The translations under genes were made by a program, and so were the position numbers. A DNA stretch of 31,812 nucleotides from Rhizaria sp. SCN 62-66 (taxonomy: Eukaryota > Rhizaria, unplaced). The stretch spans positions 1 through 31,812 of the forward strand of contig MEDY01000351.1 of assembly GCA_001724265.1 (NCBI GenBank), read 5' to 3'. The notes under the pieces are model-generated. The model saw only the letters and a list, made by a program, of their open reading frames with translations. It was not told where the DNA came from and made no database searches. This document shows positions 15,001 through 26,600 of this stretch, piece by piece; positions within the stretch are counted from its first letter, which is position 1, and the number at the start of each line of letters is the position of its first letter.

Positions 15001-18000
15001 AAGAGCGGCATTGGTCTTTTGAGGACAGGCGTGGCACAGTTGCGCCAAACCGGTGGTGGCACGAGGCCCCGCTGCAGCGAGTAGTCGAGTCAACGTCGCC
15101 ATAGCGCTCCTCGATGCATGCTTCGAGCCACCGCTTTCAGAGTGCCTTGCAGCGGCACTGTCCTCATGCTGAGGAAGATTGGGCGAAAGTGCAAGCCAAG
15201 TGAGTGCAACGCGCTCAGCAGTGCCATCAATAGGCCCAGCACAAACAAATTTGTCAGCACCACCAAGAGGGCACTGAGATTGCGTTGCCGCAGAGTTGGA
15301 GCGACCGCTTCGATGAACGGCGGCAGCAGCATCACGTATCTCATCACTAATGGACACAGAGATAGCTTCCAGTGGTAGAGACGCCATGCGCAGCAGCGCC
15401 AGAGACAGTGTTGTGTCATCCGCCGAAGTCACGGTCTCCGACGCAGCACACAAAGCTTGCGATGTGAAGAAGTCCAACAACACAATGAGGTTACGTGCGT
15501 TAATAAGCAGACTTACACAGTCACCAACTGCATTGTCGGCTGCAGCCGTTGTCCGACTGCGCTTCCTGGCCCGACGTCGGTCATCACTGTGACTGTGTCC
15601 GTAACCGTGGTTGTGATCGACAGCCTCATGACCACCGTGCACGCGTGCTTTTGCGACTGCGCGGGCCAGCGCGGTGATGCTGCTGCAGCCTGCACTGAGT
15701 AGCGCGTCAGGATCACACCATCGCGGCGGCGTAAACAGCGGTGATGCAAGTGACGAGTTTGCAGTCCCGGAGCACGATGGAGAGTCGTCACACGCCACAC
15801 GCGCAGTAGCAGCAGTTGAAGCAAGCGCAAAGGGCGGCGTAAGCGCGTGCCATGGGCGTTGCAGCGCACGTGCGAGTCGGTGCATGCGAGCAGCCGCAAG
15901 CGGCGCACAATGTGTCCCGAGCGCTGCAGCTGCCGAGGGCGCCAATGCGGCGTCATCAGAAGCAGGAGCTGCTGCTGCAAGGGCAGAGAGAGCAGTAATA
16001 TCCGCATTTGCACCAAAGAGAGAGAGGAGAGCATAGAGTATGTCAGCCTTACTCTTCGTTGAATCGTCATCATCTTGGCCGTTAGTGTCGCCATATTCGC
16101 GTCGTTGCGGCAACAGCGTGTGTGTCCCACTCATTGCGTTGCAACAGTTTATGAGTGAGGGCAACATCAGCGACTTGACCGGGTCTCCTCTGTTTATTCC
16201 AACAGGCTCCAACCGGGAGTGCTCAACCCGATGCCGCTGTGTTCTCGTCACACCGTTATGCTTGGAACTTGTACTCGCGGCCGAGTCTTCAAGCGCTGTT
16301 GCAGCACTGTGACGAGCAGTGCTGCGCTGAAGTCTCGCTGCCTGATTTCCCGGAACAGGCGAGAGTGGTGCGAGCGCAGGAGGAAAGTTCAGTGCAACTG
16401 GCACAAATGCGCCGTCGAACGATGCTTCATCATCACGCCCACTACTCAACGCAGACGCAGCAAGTGATGGGTTCTCCAACTCCGGCGGAGCCGGCGGCAA
16501 TTCGGGGCCGAGAGGCTGCGTGATTGAGTTATCGAGAGCTTCGTCGCCAAGAGGTGTTCTCAATTGCGCGTCGTTGTGTGTTCTGCCTGTGGCGTAGTCT
16601 GCGGCGCGTGCAGCAGCACGCGCAAGCGCTGAGGCAGAAACAGTGTGAGCCTCCTCAACCGCAGCGCGCACAAGCGCCCTGACGGCCAGGACAGCTGTCG
16701 TAAGAGCTGCCAGGCGCGCGCCCGCAGACACTGCCGCCGCAGCTGTTGTGGCCGCCTCTGCAACCGTTTGTCGCCCCTCACAGTCATTAAGCGCGGCTGA
16801 CGCGATTGCAGGTAACAGCAAGCGGTGCGTGGCGCATGCACGCCACGATGGCAGACGACGTAGCCATAGTGAAGCTGCAGCTGACGAGGAATGATATAGC
16901 GCGCAAGCTGGCGTGGGACGCGGCGGGGCGGCGGCCAGCGCCAACGAGCGCAGCGGAGCCGCAGCCAACCGCGCTGCAAATCCTGCGAGCTCAGCGGCAT
17001 CTGTTGCGTTGCTTCCAAGAGCAGCAGCCGCAGTCTCCGTGCCAGCAGGGGCTGACGCAGTCGGACTGACATGTGCGAGCGCAAGAGAGGGCAGCAGGCG
17101 TGGCGGCAGCAACACAGGCGCGTTGAGAACCGTGACCGTGGGCCAACAAAGGCGATAATACGTTGTCTGCTGAGGTTGAAAATAAACACACGATGCGCCG
17201 CCGCAGGCCGTATCAGAGCGTGTTGCACCTTCTCGACACTCGCATATACACTCGCTCTCGCACTGGCAGTCATTGGAGCCAGCTGTATCGCTGCAGCTGC
17301 AACTGCAACTGCATTCGCTGCGATTAGCATCAACGCTCGATCCTGCGCATGGATGCACAAGAGCGAGGTAGCCGCGGTCGAGCAAAATCTGTCCTAACGC
17401 AACAACCCACGCCTCTGCGCCTGTCTTTTTACACAAGGTAGCAGGGGCAACATTTGCAGTGCTATGAGACTTAGTATCACTCACAGGCTTGGGACTCGTG
17501 GCACCGACGGATCCGGCGACTGTTGCGCGCGCAGCGTCTGCAGCAGCAGGCCCCCAGCCGCGGCCAACAGCGGCTGCAATGAAGGCCGCGATCTCAGCGC
17601 CAGTGGTGCAAGCGGGTATATTTGCACCACCGCGCTGCCGTGCGCGCAGAGACAAAGGCGCGAGCGCAGGCGACACGCGGTGCGCTAGGAACCACGCCAG
17701 CGAGCCTGCGGGCGCGACCGGCGCTGCAGCAGTAGGAGCAGTGAGACCGTCTGCATTTGCGCCAGCCCAGGCCGCTGTGGCGGCGTCAAGCGTAGGCTGT
17801 GACAACACCTGCGTTTGAGCGTGCTCGAGCGACTGCGCTGCAGTAGGTGCGGGCGGAGAAACGGGGCTGTGCCATGGCGGCGAAAGCGGTGAGCGATCAA
17901 GCAGTGGCGGCTGCGGTGTGGCAGCTGCACCAAGAGCAGGGGAGTAAAAGACAAAGTCGTCGCGATCCGGCGAGCTTAGTCCTGCCTCGTCATCAGCACT

Positions 18001-21000
18001 CAACTTAGCCGCAGCAGACTTTGCAGCAGTAGTGATGTTGCCAGTAATAGCAGTTAACCCAGCGCAAGCACCCAGAGTAACTGCCGATTGTTTATCCTTG
18101 CTTGTAGTTGTAGAACGAGCAGTCCCGTTCGTCGCAGTAGTTTGCACTACCGCGGCAGGTGTGCCGTTGTGCATTGCGGTGGCAAGCACAAACAGGTGGT
18201 AGTCGGTCAACATCCACGGTGTCGCAAGGGCAGGTCCGCTCGCAATCAGTCCAGTGTCAATTGCACGCGTCACGCCGTCCGCAACGACAGCATCCACAGC
18301 GGCTGCCTCTGCAGCGGCTGCGGCGGCCTCATTCTCGGCTGCAGCGCAAAGGTTAGCAGGGCTGCTGCTGCTGCGGCTCATCGCACGCGTCGTGCCACGC
18401 GCACCGCTGACCGCAGTGCTCGCACGTGCTGCGGCGTACGCGCGCGCTCTCGCGTGCGCAATCGCCGTCAGCGTGTTCGAGGCGGCGAATGCAGCAACAT
18501 CAGCAGACGCGGCGGCAGCCGGGCCCAGCAGGCAGAGCGCGCGCGGCAGCTGCGGCGCGGCAACTGCGAGCTCAAGATCGTCACCACCTTCAAGATTACA
18601 GGGCGCTAGTGCAGTTGCAGCAGATGTGGCTGTAGCAGCAGCGGGCAGCAGCGCTAACGGAGGATCGTAGTGGTTGTCACACACAAGTAGCCGGTCACTG
18701 CGCGCGCGCGCACTTTCGCGGCGCTCAACAGCAGCTCTCGCAGCAGAGCCCCAGCCAGGTCGAGTCATGGAGGGCGCGGGCGAGGACGCGGCGACTACAT
18801 CGTAAGCCGAGTGCGAGTGCCCGTCAGCTGAGAGCGTGGGACTGGCCGACGTCGGACGCGGCCGCTGGTGTGGAGTCATTGACGGAAAATGAAGTCGCTC
18901 TCCGCTGCGCCCTGACGGTGGCGTTACCGTGCGCTGTTGTTGATGTTGTTGTAGAGATGGCGACAGCAGAGTGCGCCCTTGTACCAGCCCCTGCATACAA
19001 GACTGGGATGACTGTGATTGAAGGTGAAGCTGGGTGCCACCAAGCGCGTGTGTGTTGACGTTCGTACATGTGAGCAGAGGCGTGTGCGCAGTCTGCGACA
19101 GCCACAACGACTCGTCTTCCACGGGACACCACATGCGGTTCCCGTCGCGCTCACTCTCACGGGCCTCCGCACCGCCGTCGCTCCTGCTCGGCTGCGGAGC
19201 AGAGTTGCCACTGGACGCGCCCGACCCTGGTGCCAGCGCGGGGCTGCGGCCGCGCGTGGCCGCGGTCACAGGCGCCGGCTCCAGCACCACGAGCTTGTAC
19301 CCGCGCGGGGCGTGCTGCGGACTGTGCGCACGGCTGTGGCCATGGCTGTGTGCGCGACTGCGCGCGAGGCCGCGCACGGGACTCGCGCTGAGCGGTGCCT
19401 CGCCAGCCGTAGCAGCGGGCCCGACCACGCCGACGGGCGCGGACAGCACCGGGACTGGCGCCGGCACTGCGAGAGTCGTTGTCCCCGCCGTAACGGCGCT
19501 TGGCGAGAGCAGCGCGGGCGGCGGCGACGCGGCGCGCGGACTGATAACCGTGGGAGCAAGAGTGGGCGTGACAGTAACAGTAACTGTAAGCGAGCGACGC
19601 ATGCCGCCAAAGCGTGCCTTCAAGGCATTAGCGGCCTCGCCATTCCCCGCGGTTGTCGCAGCAGCAACAGGCTCGTGTTGCGTGACCTGTTGTGACGGCT
19701 CAGTCGCGTCGTGCAGGGAGAAGCGCCGTCCAGCCCCCGCGCCCACACTCGCACTCGAAGTCGGGCCGTCATCGCCGTCAGTCGCACTCGCCGAAGCAGT
19801 TGGCACGGTCACGGGCGCGTCCGCGTTCGCCGAGAGATGTACCGTAGCGCGACTGAGCGCAGCGCCGCGCGGCGTAGGCGGGACAACAGAGAGTGCGGCG
19901 TGCAGTGCAACTCTAGCAACGCCACCGTCACTCGTGCCTGCGGCCGCCGGCAGCCCGGGCGACGGCAGTGGCGACAGAGCGGCGGCCGGCGCACGCATCT
20001 CCGACAGCGCTGCTGCTGAGTGCAGCGGGGAGAAGTATGTGTTGCTCAGTGTCACGCCAGAAAGAATGTTAACGTGCGCGCCTGGGGCAACCGCAATCAC
20101 TGTGCGCTGCGGCGGCGGATGCAGCAAGTTCGACGCTAAAGCCAAAGAGGAGGACGACGAGAGCGCTGTGTTCGAAGCAGCAGCGCCAAGCGCAGGCGGC
20201 AGCGCTGGGGACATGCAGGGCGACGCGCGCGGTGACGGCCGCGGAGACCACTCCAGATAGGGCTGCGCCACTGCACCTGCGTGCGCGCCGCTGTGGAGCC
20301 CGGCACTGCTGCCGCTGCTGCTCGCACTGTGCTGGAAGTTGAGGTGCAGCTGTTGCGGCTGTGGCTGCACAGGTTGCGCTTGTTGTACCTGAGCTTGTGA
20401 CAGTGGCTGCACGGCAGGGTGCGACTGCGGCCCGTGTGCATGGCCGTGCGAGTGCGCGTGCGCAGGAGGCTGGTGATGCATGAGAGGAGGGGAGTGCGGC
20501 GGCAGTGGCGGCAGCGCAAACACGCCTGCGCCTGCCGATGCCGGGACAGTGGTTGCCGCGGAACCGGCTCTTGTGCCAGTCTGCTCCAACGATCTCCCGC
20601 CGGGTGCAGCGCTCACATTGCTGCCGCTGTTGTTCCCAGCAGTAATAGCGGAACTATGCGCGGGAAAGAGCGCAGCGACAGCAGAGTGGGCGGCCCCGAG
20701 CCCCGCGAGACTCATATCAAGCCCGAAGCTCGCGCCTGCAGCGCCAGCAACGACGGGAGACATCGCGGGCGACTGACGCATGCTTGCGCTCCCGCTGGAG
20801 CCCCCGCCGGCAGTCACGGCGGAGCGCGCGGCAGCCGCGGCGTGCGCGCGCGCAAGGAGGCGCGGAGACGGCAGCGTGATGAGCGACAGTGGCTGCAGAG
20901 AGGCAGTGGGCAGCGAGCCGCTTTGGAGAGCGATCGGCACCAGCGACGGCGACGGCGACGCTGACGGAGAGCGCACATAACCTGCAGACATGGGCACACG

Positions 21001-24000
21001 TGCACGCGGGGCTAGCAGCGGAGACGCCGTCGCTGAGGCCGCGACTGAGGCAGAGCCTGAGCCGGAGCCCGAGTTTGAGGCCGGAGCAGCGACTGACAGC
21101 TGTGCTGGCACCGGGCCAGTCGCGGGGGCAAGGAACGGAGACAACGCCTCTGGCCCACGTTTCACTGGAACAATAGAAGTCATCTGGTCTGCAGCAAACA
21201 CAGGGGCAGCGGCAGCAGTCGCTGAGGCCGAGGTGGCCGCAGTGGGCGTAAGCGGTGGCAGCCTGCGAACAGCGCCCGCGTGCGCCCGCGGTGACGGTAG
21301 CGGCGGGAAATGCGGGGTCGACGTCGGCGACGGCACCGCGGACGCTGTGGCGGACTGCAGGTGCGAGGCCGCGGCAGAGCCGGAGCCAGAGCCGGGAACC
21401 GAGCCGGGCGCTCCGCCTCCCGCGAGCGGGGGCGTCGCGTCGCGGCCAGCGCCACCCTGGCTGCCGGCAGCAGGTTGCGCTGCACTGCGGCCGTGGCTCA
21501 GCGTGCCGGAGCGGTGGCTGAGGGCGCGGCCGCGCGGGGGCCCCGTGTAGCCGTTGCTAAAGTCGTTGTTGTCTCCATCTTCAACCGCAGCGTTCAGCCT
21601 TTCTGCGGCGGCACCGTCAGCTGCAGTCGCAAGCGCAGTCGCGCCAGCCGCGTTGACAGGCGTCACGTTGTCTGGCCCGGAGCCAGCTTCGGAGCCGGTC
21701 TCGGTCACGGTGACTGCTGGGCGTCCTGAAGAAGAAAGCCTTCTGTCGCCGCTGCTTGCCACACTGTGGCGTGCGTAATGCTCCTTACTATCATCAGCAG
21801 TAACGGTGGGGAGCGGCAGCGCAAGGTTGGTGCTGTCGTCGAGACGCAGGTCCTCAGCGCCTCCGTCGTGAGCTACAGGCGGCGGCGCGCCACAGTGAAG
21901 AGGCGGGGGCGTGGCCACGTAGAACGCTTCCTTGACAGGCGCTGCCAAACCCAACGCAGAGTTACCAGCTTGCACGCTGGCCAAGTCGCCCTCAGCAAGA
22001 AGCGCATTTGCAAGAGCAATGGGTTGCTCGAGGTCTGCGGGGACATTGCCAGCCCCCCGCAAGCGGCGCGAGAAAGCCAAACCAGGCGGTGTCTGAAGCA
22101 GTGTCTCAGTAGGGTCATCCGACATCTCTGTGCCAGCATGTCGCTGTTGCAGTTGCTTCTGCAGTGCATTGGTTGGCGACGGCGAAGTTGAGTCTGCGGG
22201 CGAGGCAAGCTTCGAAGACGGAATACGCTTCACACCCGTAGCGCCAACAGCAGCGCGGCGAACACGCTCATAACCATCAGCGCCAGCCTCGGTTGCAGTG
22301 GCGCCAGCAGAATCAGCGATTGACACCAAGGGCGCGGCAGCCGTCGCCAGGGCGGAGTCCGTCACAGAGACCGCTGATGCCGCGGTGCTGTAGCAGTTTG
22401 AGTGGGCCGACAGGTCGGATCTCGCGCGCATCAGCTGCGACGGCACCAAGCCCTGTGCCTGACCAGCGCTGCTGCCCTCGCTGTTTGCATGCGTTGGCGA
22501 GTGCAGTTGTGAGTGCCCACTGAGCGTCGAGTGTAACGGGAACAGCGAGTCCGAGGGCGAAAGTTCGTGATGAGACTCAACGTCGGCGTGAAAGTCAGGC
22601 TGGCACGCCCCAGACTGCGGCGAAGACTCGCCCCGCCCAGTCTGCACAGACGCAGGTGCTTGTGCCTGTGTCTGCGCAGCTGCGTCTGTCGGCGTCAAGT
22701 TCAGAAGCGGCTGTGCGTGGGTCGAGAGCGAAACACTGTTCCCACCCGCGCCACGGTTACTCTCGCGGTCGCGGTCACGCTCCCCGTTGCTACTGCGGAG
22801 CCCGCGCAGTGGCGGGGGAAGGCGGCTAACCTTCCTGCGCCCGGTCCTGCTCACGGCCACCACGTCCACCGCTGCAGCAGGCTCCGCAGCAACAGCGTCG
22901 TGCGGCGCGCTCGCAGCAGACACGGCTGCAGCGCGGTCAGCATCGCCCACAGTGGTAATGCTGTCACGGTTGTCCGCGTCTGTCGCTGACTTAGGACTGG
23001 CCTCGGCACTGCCGGTCGCCGCTTTACCCAAACCGCGCGCGCGCACGAACGGCGGCGCCGTGACCGACACCAGCGCCGGCACGGCCGCCCCAGTCTCCGC
23101 CGCAGCGGCAGCGCCCGTGCCGGCCACACCTGTGCTGGCACAGGCTCTCGACGCAATGTTCGGCACTGCGAGAAGCGTTGCCGTCATGAACGCCTGCTGT
23201 TGCTGCTGCTGCGCGAGCGTCTGCTGTGGCAGCGTGACTGTGTGCGTGGCGAGCTGCGACAGCGTGCGCGGGCGCGTGTCGGCGGAAGCCAGCGCAGCAC
23301 CCGCTGTCTGCAAGCCGGCCGCGGCGGACTCCGTCTCCGAGGGCGCGGGCGAGGCCGAGGGCGAGTGCTACGGCGACCGCGGCGACGCCGACGAGGCCGC
23401 GGAGCCGGAGCCCGTCGCGGAGAGCGTGGCGCCAGAAAGAGAGCTAGCCAGGTGCGCGCTGTAGCACGAGGACGCGTTCAGCGGGCCGCCGACAAGGCCG
23501 CCGCTGACGCCGTTGCTGAGGCGACAACTGGGGGAGCTGCCGCTGCCTTGCGCGCCGGCGCTGTTGGTGCTCACGCTGCTCTCGCGCGCCTCACTGTAGG
23601 CGCTCTCGCTTTCGCTCTCAAGATCGCTGTCGCTGTTGCCACTGCCGTCGCCGCTAGCGTCGGCCTCGTCCTCGTTGTCGTCGCCGTCGTGGGGACTGAG
23701 ACCGCTCCGAGCGACAGTGGTCACAGTTGTCGTTGCGGCAGTCGCGGCAGCGCGCGTGCGCACTGGGCCGTTGCGACTGGGTCCATGCGCGTGAATGCTA
23801 CCGATGGTAGCGTTAAGCGCAACTGTGATCGGATCTGATTCAGCTGAGTCTGCATTGCCAGCGCTTGGAGTGGCGCGCAGGTTGCCGCTGCCCCAACGCA
23901 CGCGGGTCCGTGCCGCCCCTGCCGCAATATGCTCATGTTGTTGCTGCTGCTGTTGTTGCGCGCATGCGTCGTCGTGGCGCTCTAAATACCCCGAGCTGTC

Positions 24001-24903
24001 TAAGTACCCCGGCGACGCGGGTAAGTACCCCGCGGCGGACATCTCCGGCGTGTGCAGGAAGCCCGGCGGCAGGAGCCCGCTGTGGCCGTGGCCGTGGCTG
24101 TGGCTCTGGCTGTGGCTCTGGCCGTGGCTCTGGCCGTGCCCGTGGCCGGCGCGGCCGTCCTGGCTGTGGCTGAGGCTGTGGCTGTGGCCGCGGCTGTAGG
24201 ACTGGCTCTGCAGTAGCCCACTGCAGGCGCTGCTAGGGGTCGTGATGCGGCTGAGCGCGTGCGCGTTGTCACTGCTGAGCTTGGCCTTGTCACTACCGCC
24301 GCTGCCGCTGATGCCACCGGCATCGCCATTGCCGATGTTTCCACTGTTGCTGTTGCTATCATTATCATTCTGGTTATCGTTGTTGTTCTTGCTGGTGCTG
24401 GTGCCGGCGATGTTCTCACTGTTGAGCATACTGCACACACTGCTGCTGCCGCGACTGGGCAGAGACAGCCCTGCAGGCCCCGACACACGGCTAGAGCCAG
24501 AGCCGGACGTGAGTGTCTGGATATGCGTCTGCGTGCGTGTCCGCGCTTGTGTTGGCGTTTGCGATTGCGCCTGCGCCTGCACTTGCGCCTGCACCTGCCC
24601 CTGCACCTGCAAGGCTGCGGGTGCAGGGGCGGACGCGGGCGCGAGCGGTGGCGATTGCTGTGAAAGCAGCGCTTCAGCTAGCAGCGACCTGCGCGGGCCC
24701 TGCTGCTCTTGTTGACGCTGCTGTTTCTGCTGTTGATGTTGCGACAGCGAGCTGCTGCTGGTGTTGTTACTGTTGTCGCGCGCGCTGTCACTGGGGGTGA
24801 GAGCGGGGGCGGGGGCCGAGCGCGGCGGCGGCTCGGCAGAGGCAGGGCTCAGCGCGCCACTGGACTCTCGTTGCCTACTCTGAGAGGTCCCAAACGGGTT
24901 CAT
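12064..24903 (-). CDS. Giant Ser/Ala/Gln-rich protein with a DEP-like domain, one in-frame TAG
   Basis: From the ATG at 24903-24901 (MNPFGTSQ) the frame runs 4,280 codons to a TGA at 12066-12064, broken only by a TAG at codon 512. Amino-acid composition and frame are the same on both sides of that TAG. I do not recognise the protein overall. The first ~2,000 residues look disordered: Gln, His/Gln/Ser, Ser/Pro and Asn repeats. The middle contains a DEP-like domain near residues 2392-2588. The C-terminal third alternates Ala-rich helical stretches with more ordered pieces, then His/Ser/Gly-rich and acidic tracts near the end. There is no signal peptide or clear membrane segment. DEP domains usually direct signalling proteins to membranes or to TORC1-type complexes, so a signalling scaffold is a reasonable inference, not a finding. 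The codons upstream of 24903 are UTR-like and contain no ATG. Confidence 0.8.
17140..17730 (-). other. Split DEP-like domain of the giant protein
   Basis: The residues fit the DEP plan in order: a basic segment (SLRARQR), then ACTTGAEIAAFI in the place of the family's F-x-G-x-E-h-h-x-W-L block, then AWVVALGQILLDRGYLALVHP for the family's AhxhGQxLLDxGhhxHV helix and turn, and finally YFQPQQTTYYRL for the closing strand. Two insertions break it: Ala/Ser-rich before the AWVVALGQ helix, and Cys-rich before the last strand. The order and spacing of motifs support DEP. The missing Trp in the first block keeps confidence moderate. Confidence 0.5.
17220..17335 (-). repeat. Cysteine-rich insertion within the DEP-like domain
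   Basis: The minus strand encodes a run in which Cys alternates with Ser or Glu (CSCSCSCS, then CQCESECICEC), more than ten cysteines in about 30 residues. It sits in the loop before the last DEP strand. Such density could bind metal or be simple codon-repeat expansion (TGC/TGT units). Confidence 0.6.
23368..23370 (-). other. In-frame TAG (codon 512) in the giant DEP-like gene
   Basis: The plus-strand bases CTA read TAG on the minus strand. The context is CCG TAG CAC TCG. Upstream residues end SASPRSP and downstream residues begin HSPSASPAP, so the same Ser/Pro-rich character continues in the same frame. The next in-frame ATG is about 60 codons further on. No AT-rich intron-like sequence lies around it. 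One base change from CAG or TCG would create it. Confidence 0.9.
23983..24032 (-). repeat. Three GYL-motif repeats
   Basis: The sequence TAARTACCCCG occurs three times on plus (starts near 23983, 24001 and 24022; spacing 18 and 21 bases). On the minus strand each copy encodes GYL, within AGYLPASPGYLDSSGYLE. It is a short tandem peptide motif in an otherwise disordered region and might be a docking repeat. Confidence 0.65.
24065..24215 (-). repeat. His/Gly/Ser/Gln-rich repeat tract
   Basis: Tandem GTGGCTCTGGC-like units on plus encode alternating HGQSHGQSHSQSHSHGHGH residues and a nearby HSHSLSHSQ block. It is low-complexity and polar. His-rich tracts can bind metal or form condensates, but no function can be assigned. 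Confidence 0.75.
24505..24775 (-). repeat. Gln-rich tracts near the N-terminus of the giant protein
   Basis: Two Gln-rich blocks are encoded. One alternates Gln with Val, Ala or Thr (QVQGQVQAQVQAQAQ, about 24510-24615). The other is a near-pure Gln run (QHQQQKQQRQQEQQ, about 24705-24750). All Gln codons here are CAG or CAA; none is TAG, which matters for judging whether TAG is a Gln codon in this genome. Confidence 0.8.
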
Positions 24904-25600
24904 GCGCTGTGAGTGGGCGCGTAAGCTAAACGGGGCTTGGGGAGCGCGGAGTCGAGGGGGGAGCAAGGGGAGGGACCAAGCGAAGCTTGTTTGTGCCAAG
25001 TAGAGGTGAAAAGTGCGCTATGCAGAAAAAATAAAAGCAAAAAATAAAAGAAAAATATGGAACAGTCAGTAAAATGCACCATACATTGTCATTGGAAGAT
25101 ATTCCATGGCTCTGGGACAGGTTGTCATTTCAAGAGGAGAAAAGAACGTATATGTGGTAGACTGAGTTTGAGCTGTGATTATAGCCGCGCGAAGCGCTAA
25201 CTACTCAAAGCCAGATAAGATCTGACCACAAATAACTAAACAGGCCCAAGATACAAGTTGGCTTCCACACCAATGACATTAGTATTGAGAAAGTGGCATA
25301 GATTCGTGTGGGTCGGCGGGTTGCACGGCGGACTCGCCCGAGGCAGTGGGACAAGCACAAAAAACGTTTGCTGTCACACGTGCCCTGTCCGTCGAGAACT
25401 CCACAGACAATCATTTGAAGCATAGTTTCCGATTCAACGCTTAATTTTAATATTATGTCTCTCAATTGTCAGGCTGCGCTTCTTTTTGCTGACTTCCAAC
25501 AACTGCTCTCCCCCAGTGCTTGGGGCCCAGCCCTTCCATTCCGCAGACCCCAACCCTCTGGCTCTCCCGTCTTCTCCACTACAAACACAACTGGCCTACC
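24904..25600. other. Divergent intergenic region between the DEP-like gene and PDRG1
   Basis: About 700 bases separate two genes read away from each other, so this should carry both promoters. It includes an A-rich block at 25020-25062 (repeated AAAATAAAAG) and a pyrimidine-rich stretch at about 25485-25585 just before the PDRG1 ATG. The only open frames are short, start poorly and show no recognisable protein. I saw no tRNA or other RNA gene. Confidence 0.65.
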
Positions 25601-26600
25601 ATGGCTAAGAAGGTGGCATTTTGGCCTGCCGAGCTCCGAAGCCTCGGTGAGAGCGCTGCTGAGGTCGAGCGTCTCGTCATTGAGCTCGACTACACCAAGT
25701 CTAAGGTCAGTCCATTAAGTATTCTCATGTGTGAACTATAACGACTCTGTTTTTATGTAACCTTGATGTCTATTGACACTGTATTGTGTATTTACCTTGA
25801 TATTTGCTGACTGCGTCACTTTTTTCGTGTTTGTACTCGCCTCTCGCCGCAGAGCATTGCGTGCGACGCTCGCCGACAACGCAACAAGGCCGCGCTCGCC
25901 GAGCTCCGCAAGAAGGCGCACACCGTACGTCTCCTCCCTGCGGCATGCTGTCGCACTTTGCACACTACTTTATCACTCTCCATTCACCCATGTTTTACTT
26001 ATGCTGATTTGGTCTGCAACTTGTAAGAGCCGCCTCAGTCATATCACTTTTGTTCTCACGCGGTGCTATGGTTGTGTTTTCTTCCTTCGTCCCGTCTAAC
26101 ATTGTTTCATTCACATTTTGCACACAGGTCTCCGGCGACCCTGGTGCCCAGGTTATGTACAGCTCTGGTTCCTTTTTCTTCAAGACCTCTCCCGAAGCCG
26201 CCGTCGAGGCACTCAAAGCAGGTTCGTTTTATTCTGGAAGTTCTCTTAGCTATCTTGCACCTATATAGACCTGCTTCTACACGCCTGTTTATGGAGTACC
26301 GTCATCAGACCACATATAAGACCTTCACATTTTAATGATATCATTGCAACTCCTCATTGTCTTTCATGCGCATATCCTCGCTTTGTGTGCGCTCTCTCAG
26401 AAGAGATCGCTCTCTCGGCCGAGATCTCCGCCCTGCTATCGAAGCAGAAGTCGCTCGTGGCGCAGATTGCCGAGCTGTCGGACCTCTCCGGCGGCGCGTT
26501 GGGTGTGCGCGCGCGCGACGACCCCGTGTCCGCGTCCGCGGCGGCCGCGCGCGGCGAGGGCATCGATGCCGCCTCGCTCAAACTGCTGCTTCGCAATTGA
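25601..26600 (+). CDS. PDRG1: PDRG1-like prefoldin-related protein, four exons
   Basis: Exons 25601-25705, 25853-25924, 26128-26221 and 26401-26600 join in frame to 156 residues, ending in TGA. PDRG1 (about 133 residues in human) is a prefoldin-like subunit of the R2TP/URI chaperone-like complex that helps assemble RNA polymerases and other large complexes. The protein shows the beta-type prefoldin plan. A first helix (residues about 10-55) ends in DARRQRNKAALAELRKK, matching the family's conserved D-x-K-R-x-x-N-R-x-x-L-R-x-L block. A hairpin follows (MYSSGSFFFKTSPE, compare M-x-C-F-G-x-M-F-I-K-x-P), then a second coiled-coil helix (EEIALSAEISALL). The C-terminal tail ASLKLLLRN resembles the family's end. 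Exon joins preserve these motifs exactly. The ATG lies in a good context (accATGG). Another beta-prefoldin is the alternative. Confidence 0.78.
25706..25852 (+). other. PDRG1 intron 1 (phase 0)
   Basis: 147 bases, donor GTCAGT, acceptor CGCAG. A likely branch point CTGAC lies about 45 bases before the acceptor. It is T-rich relative to the flanking exons. The acceptor at 25852 rather than 25854 is required to keep SIACDARRQRN in frame. Confidence 0.85.
25925..26127 (+). other. PDRG1 intron 2 (phase 0)
   Basis: 203 bases, donor GTACGT, acceptor CACAG. A branch-like CTAAC lies about 32 bases upstream of the acceptor. T-rich throughout. Confidence 0.85.
26222..26400 (+). other. PDRG1 intron 3 (phase 1)
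   Basis: 179 bases, donor GTTCGT after G, acceptor CTCAG. It splits a Glu codon (G|AA). Joining gives ALKAEEIALS, which continues the second prefoldin helix. Confidence 0.85.

Noticed and set aside
23311-23370. Two separate genes in place of one split by TAG in the giant locus
   Set aside because: The downstream frame has no ATG near its beginning, there is no spacer or composition change, and the Ser/Pro-rich sequence continues across the TAG. It is not fully excluded.
24065-24215. CRISPR-like or satellite repeat
   Set aside because: The repeats are imperfect codon-based units that keep the coding frame (His/Gln/Ser), with no unique spacers.
25205-25465. 86-codon minus-strand frame in the divergent spacer
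   Set aside because: It lies in AT-rich spacer DNA with no recognisable motif and no coding-like composition.
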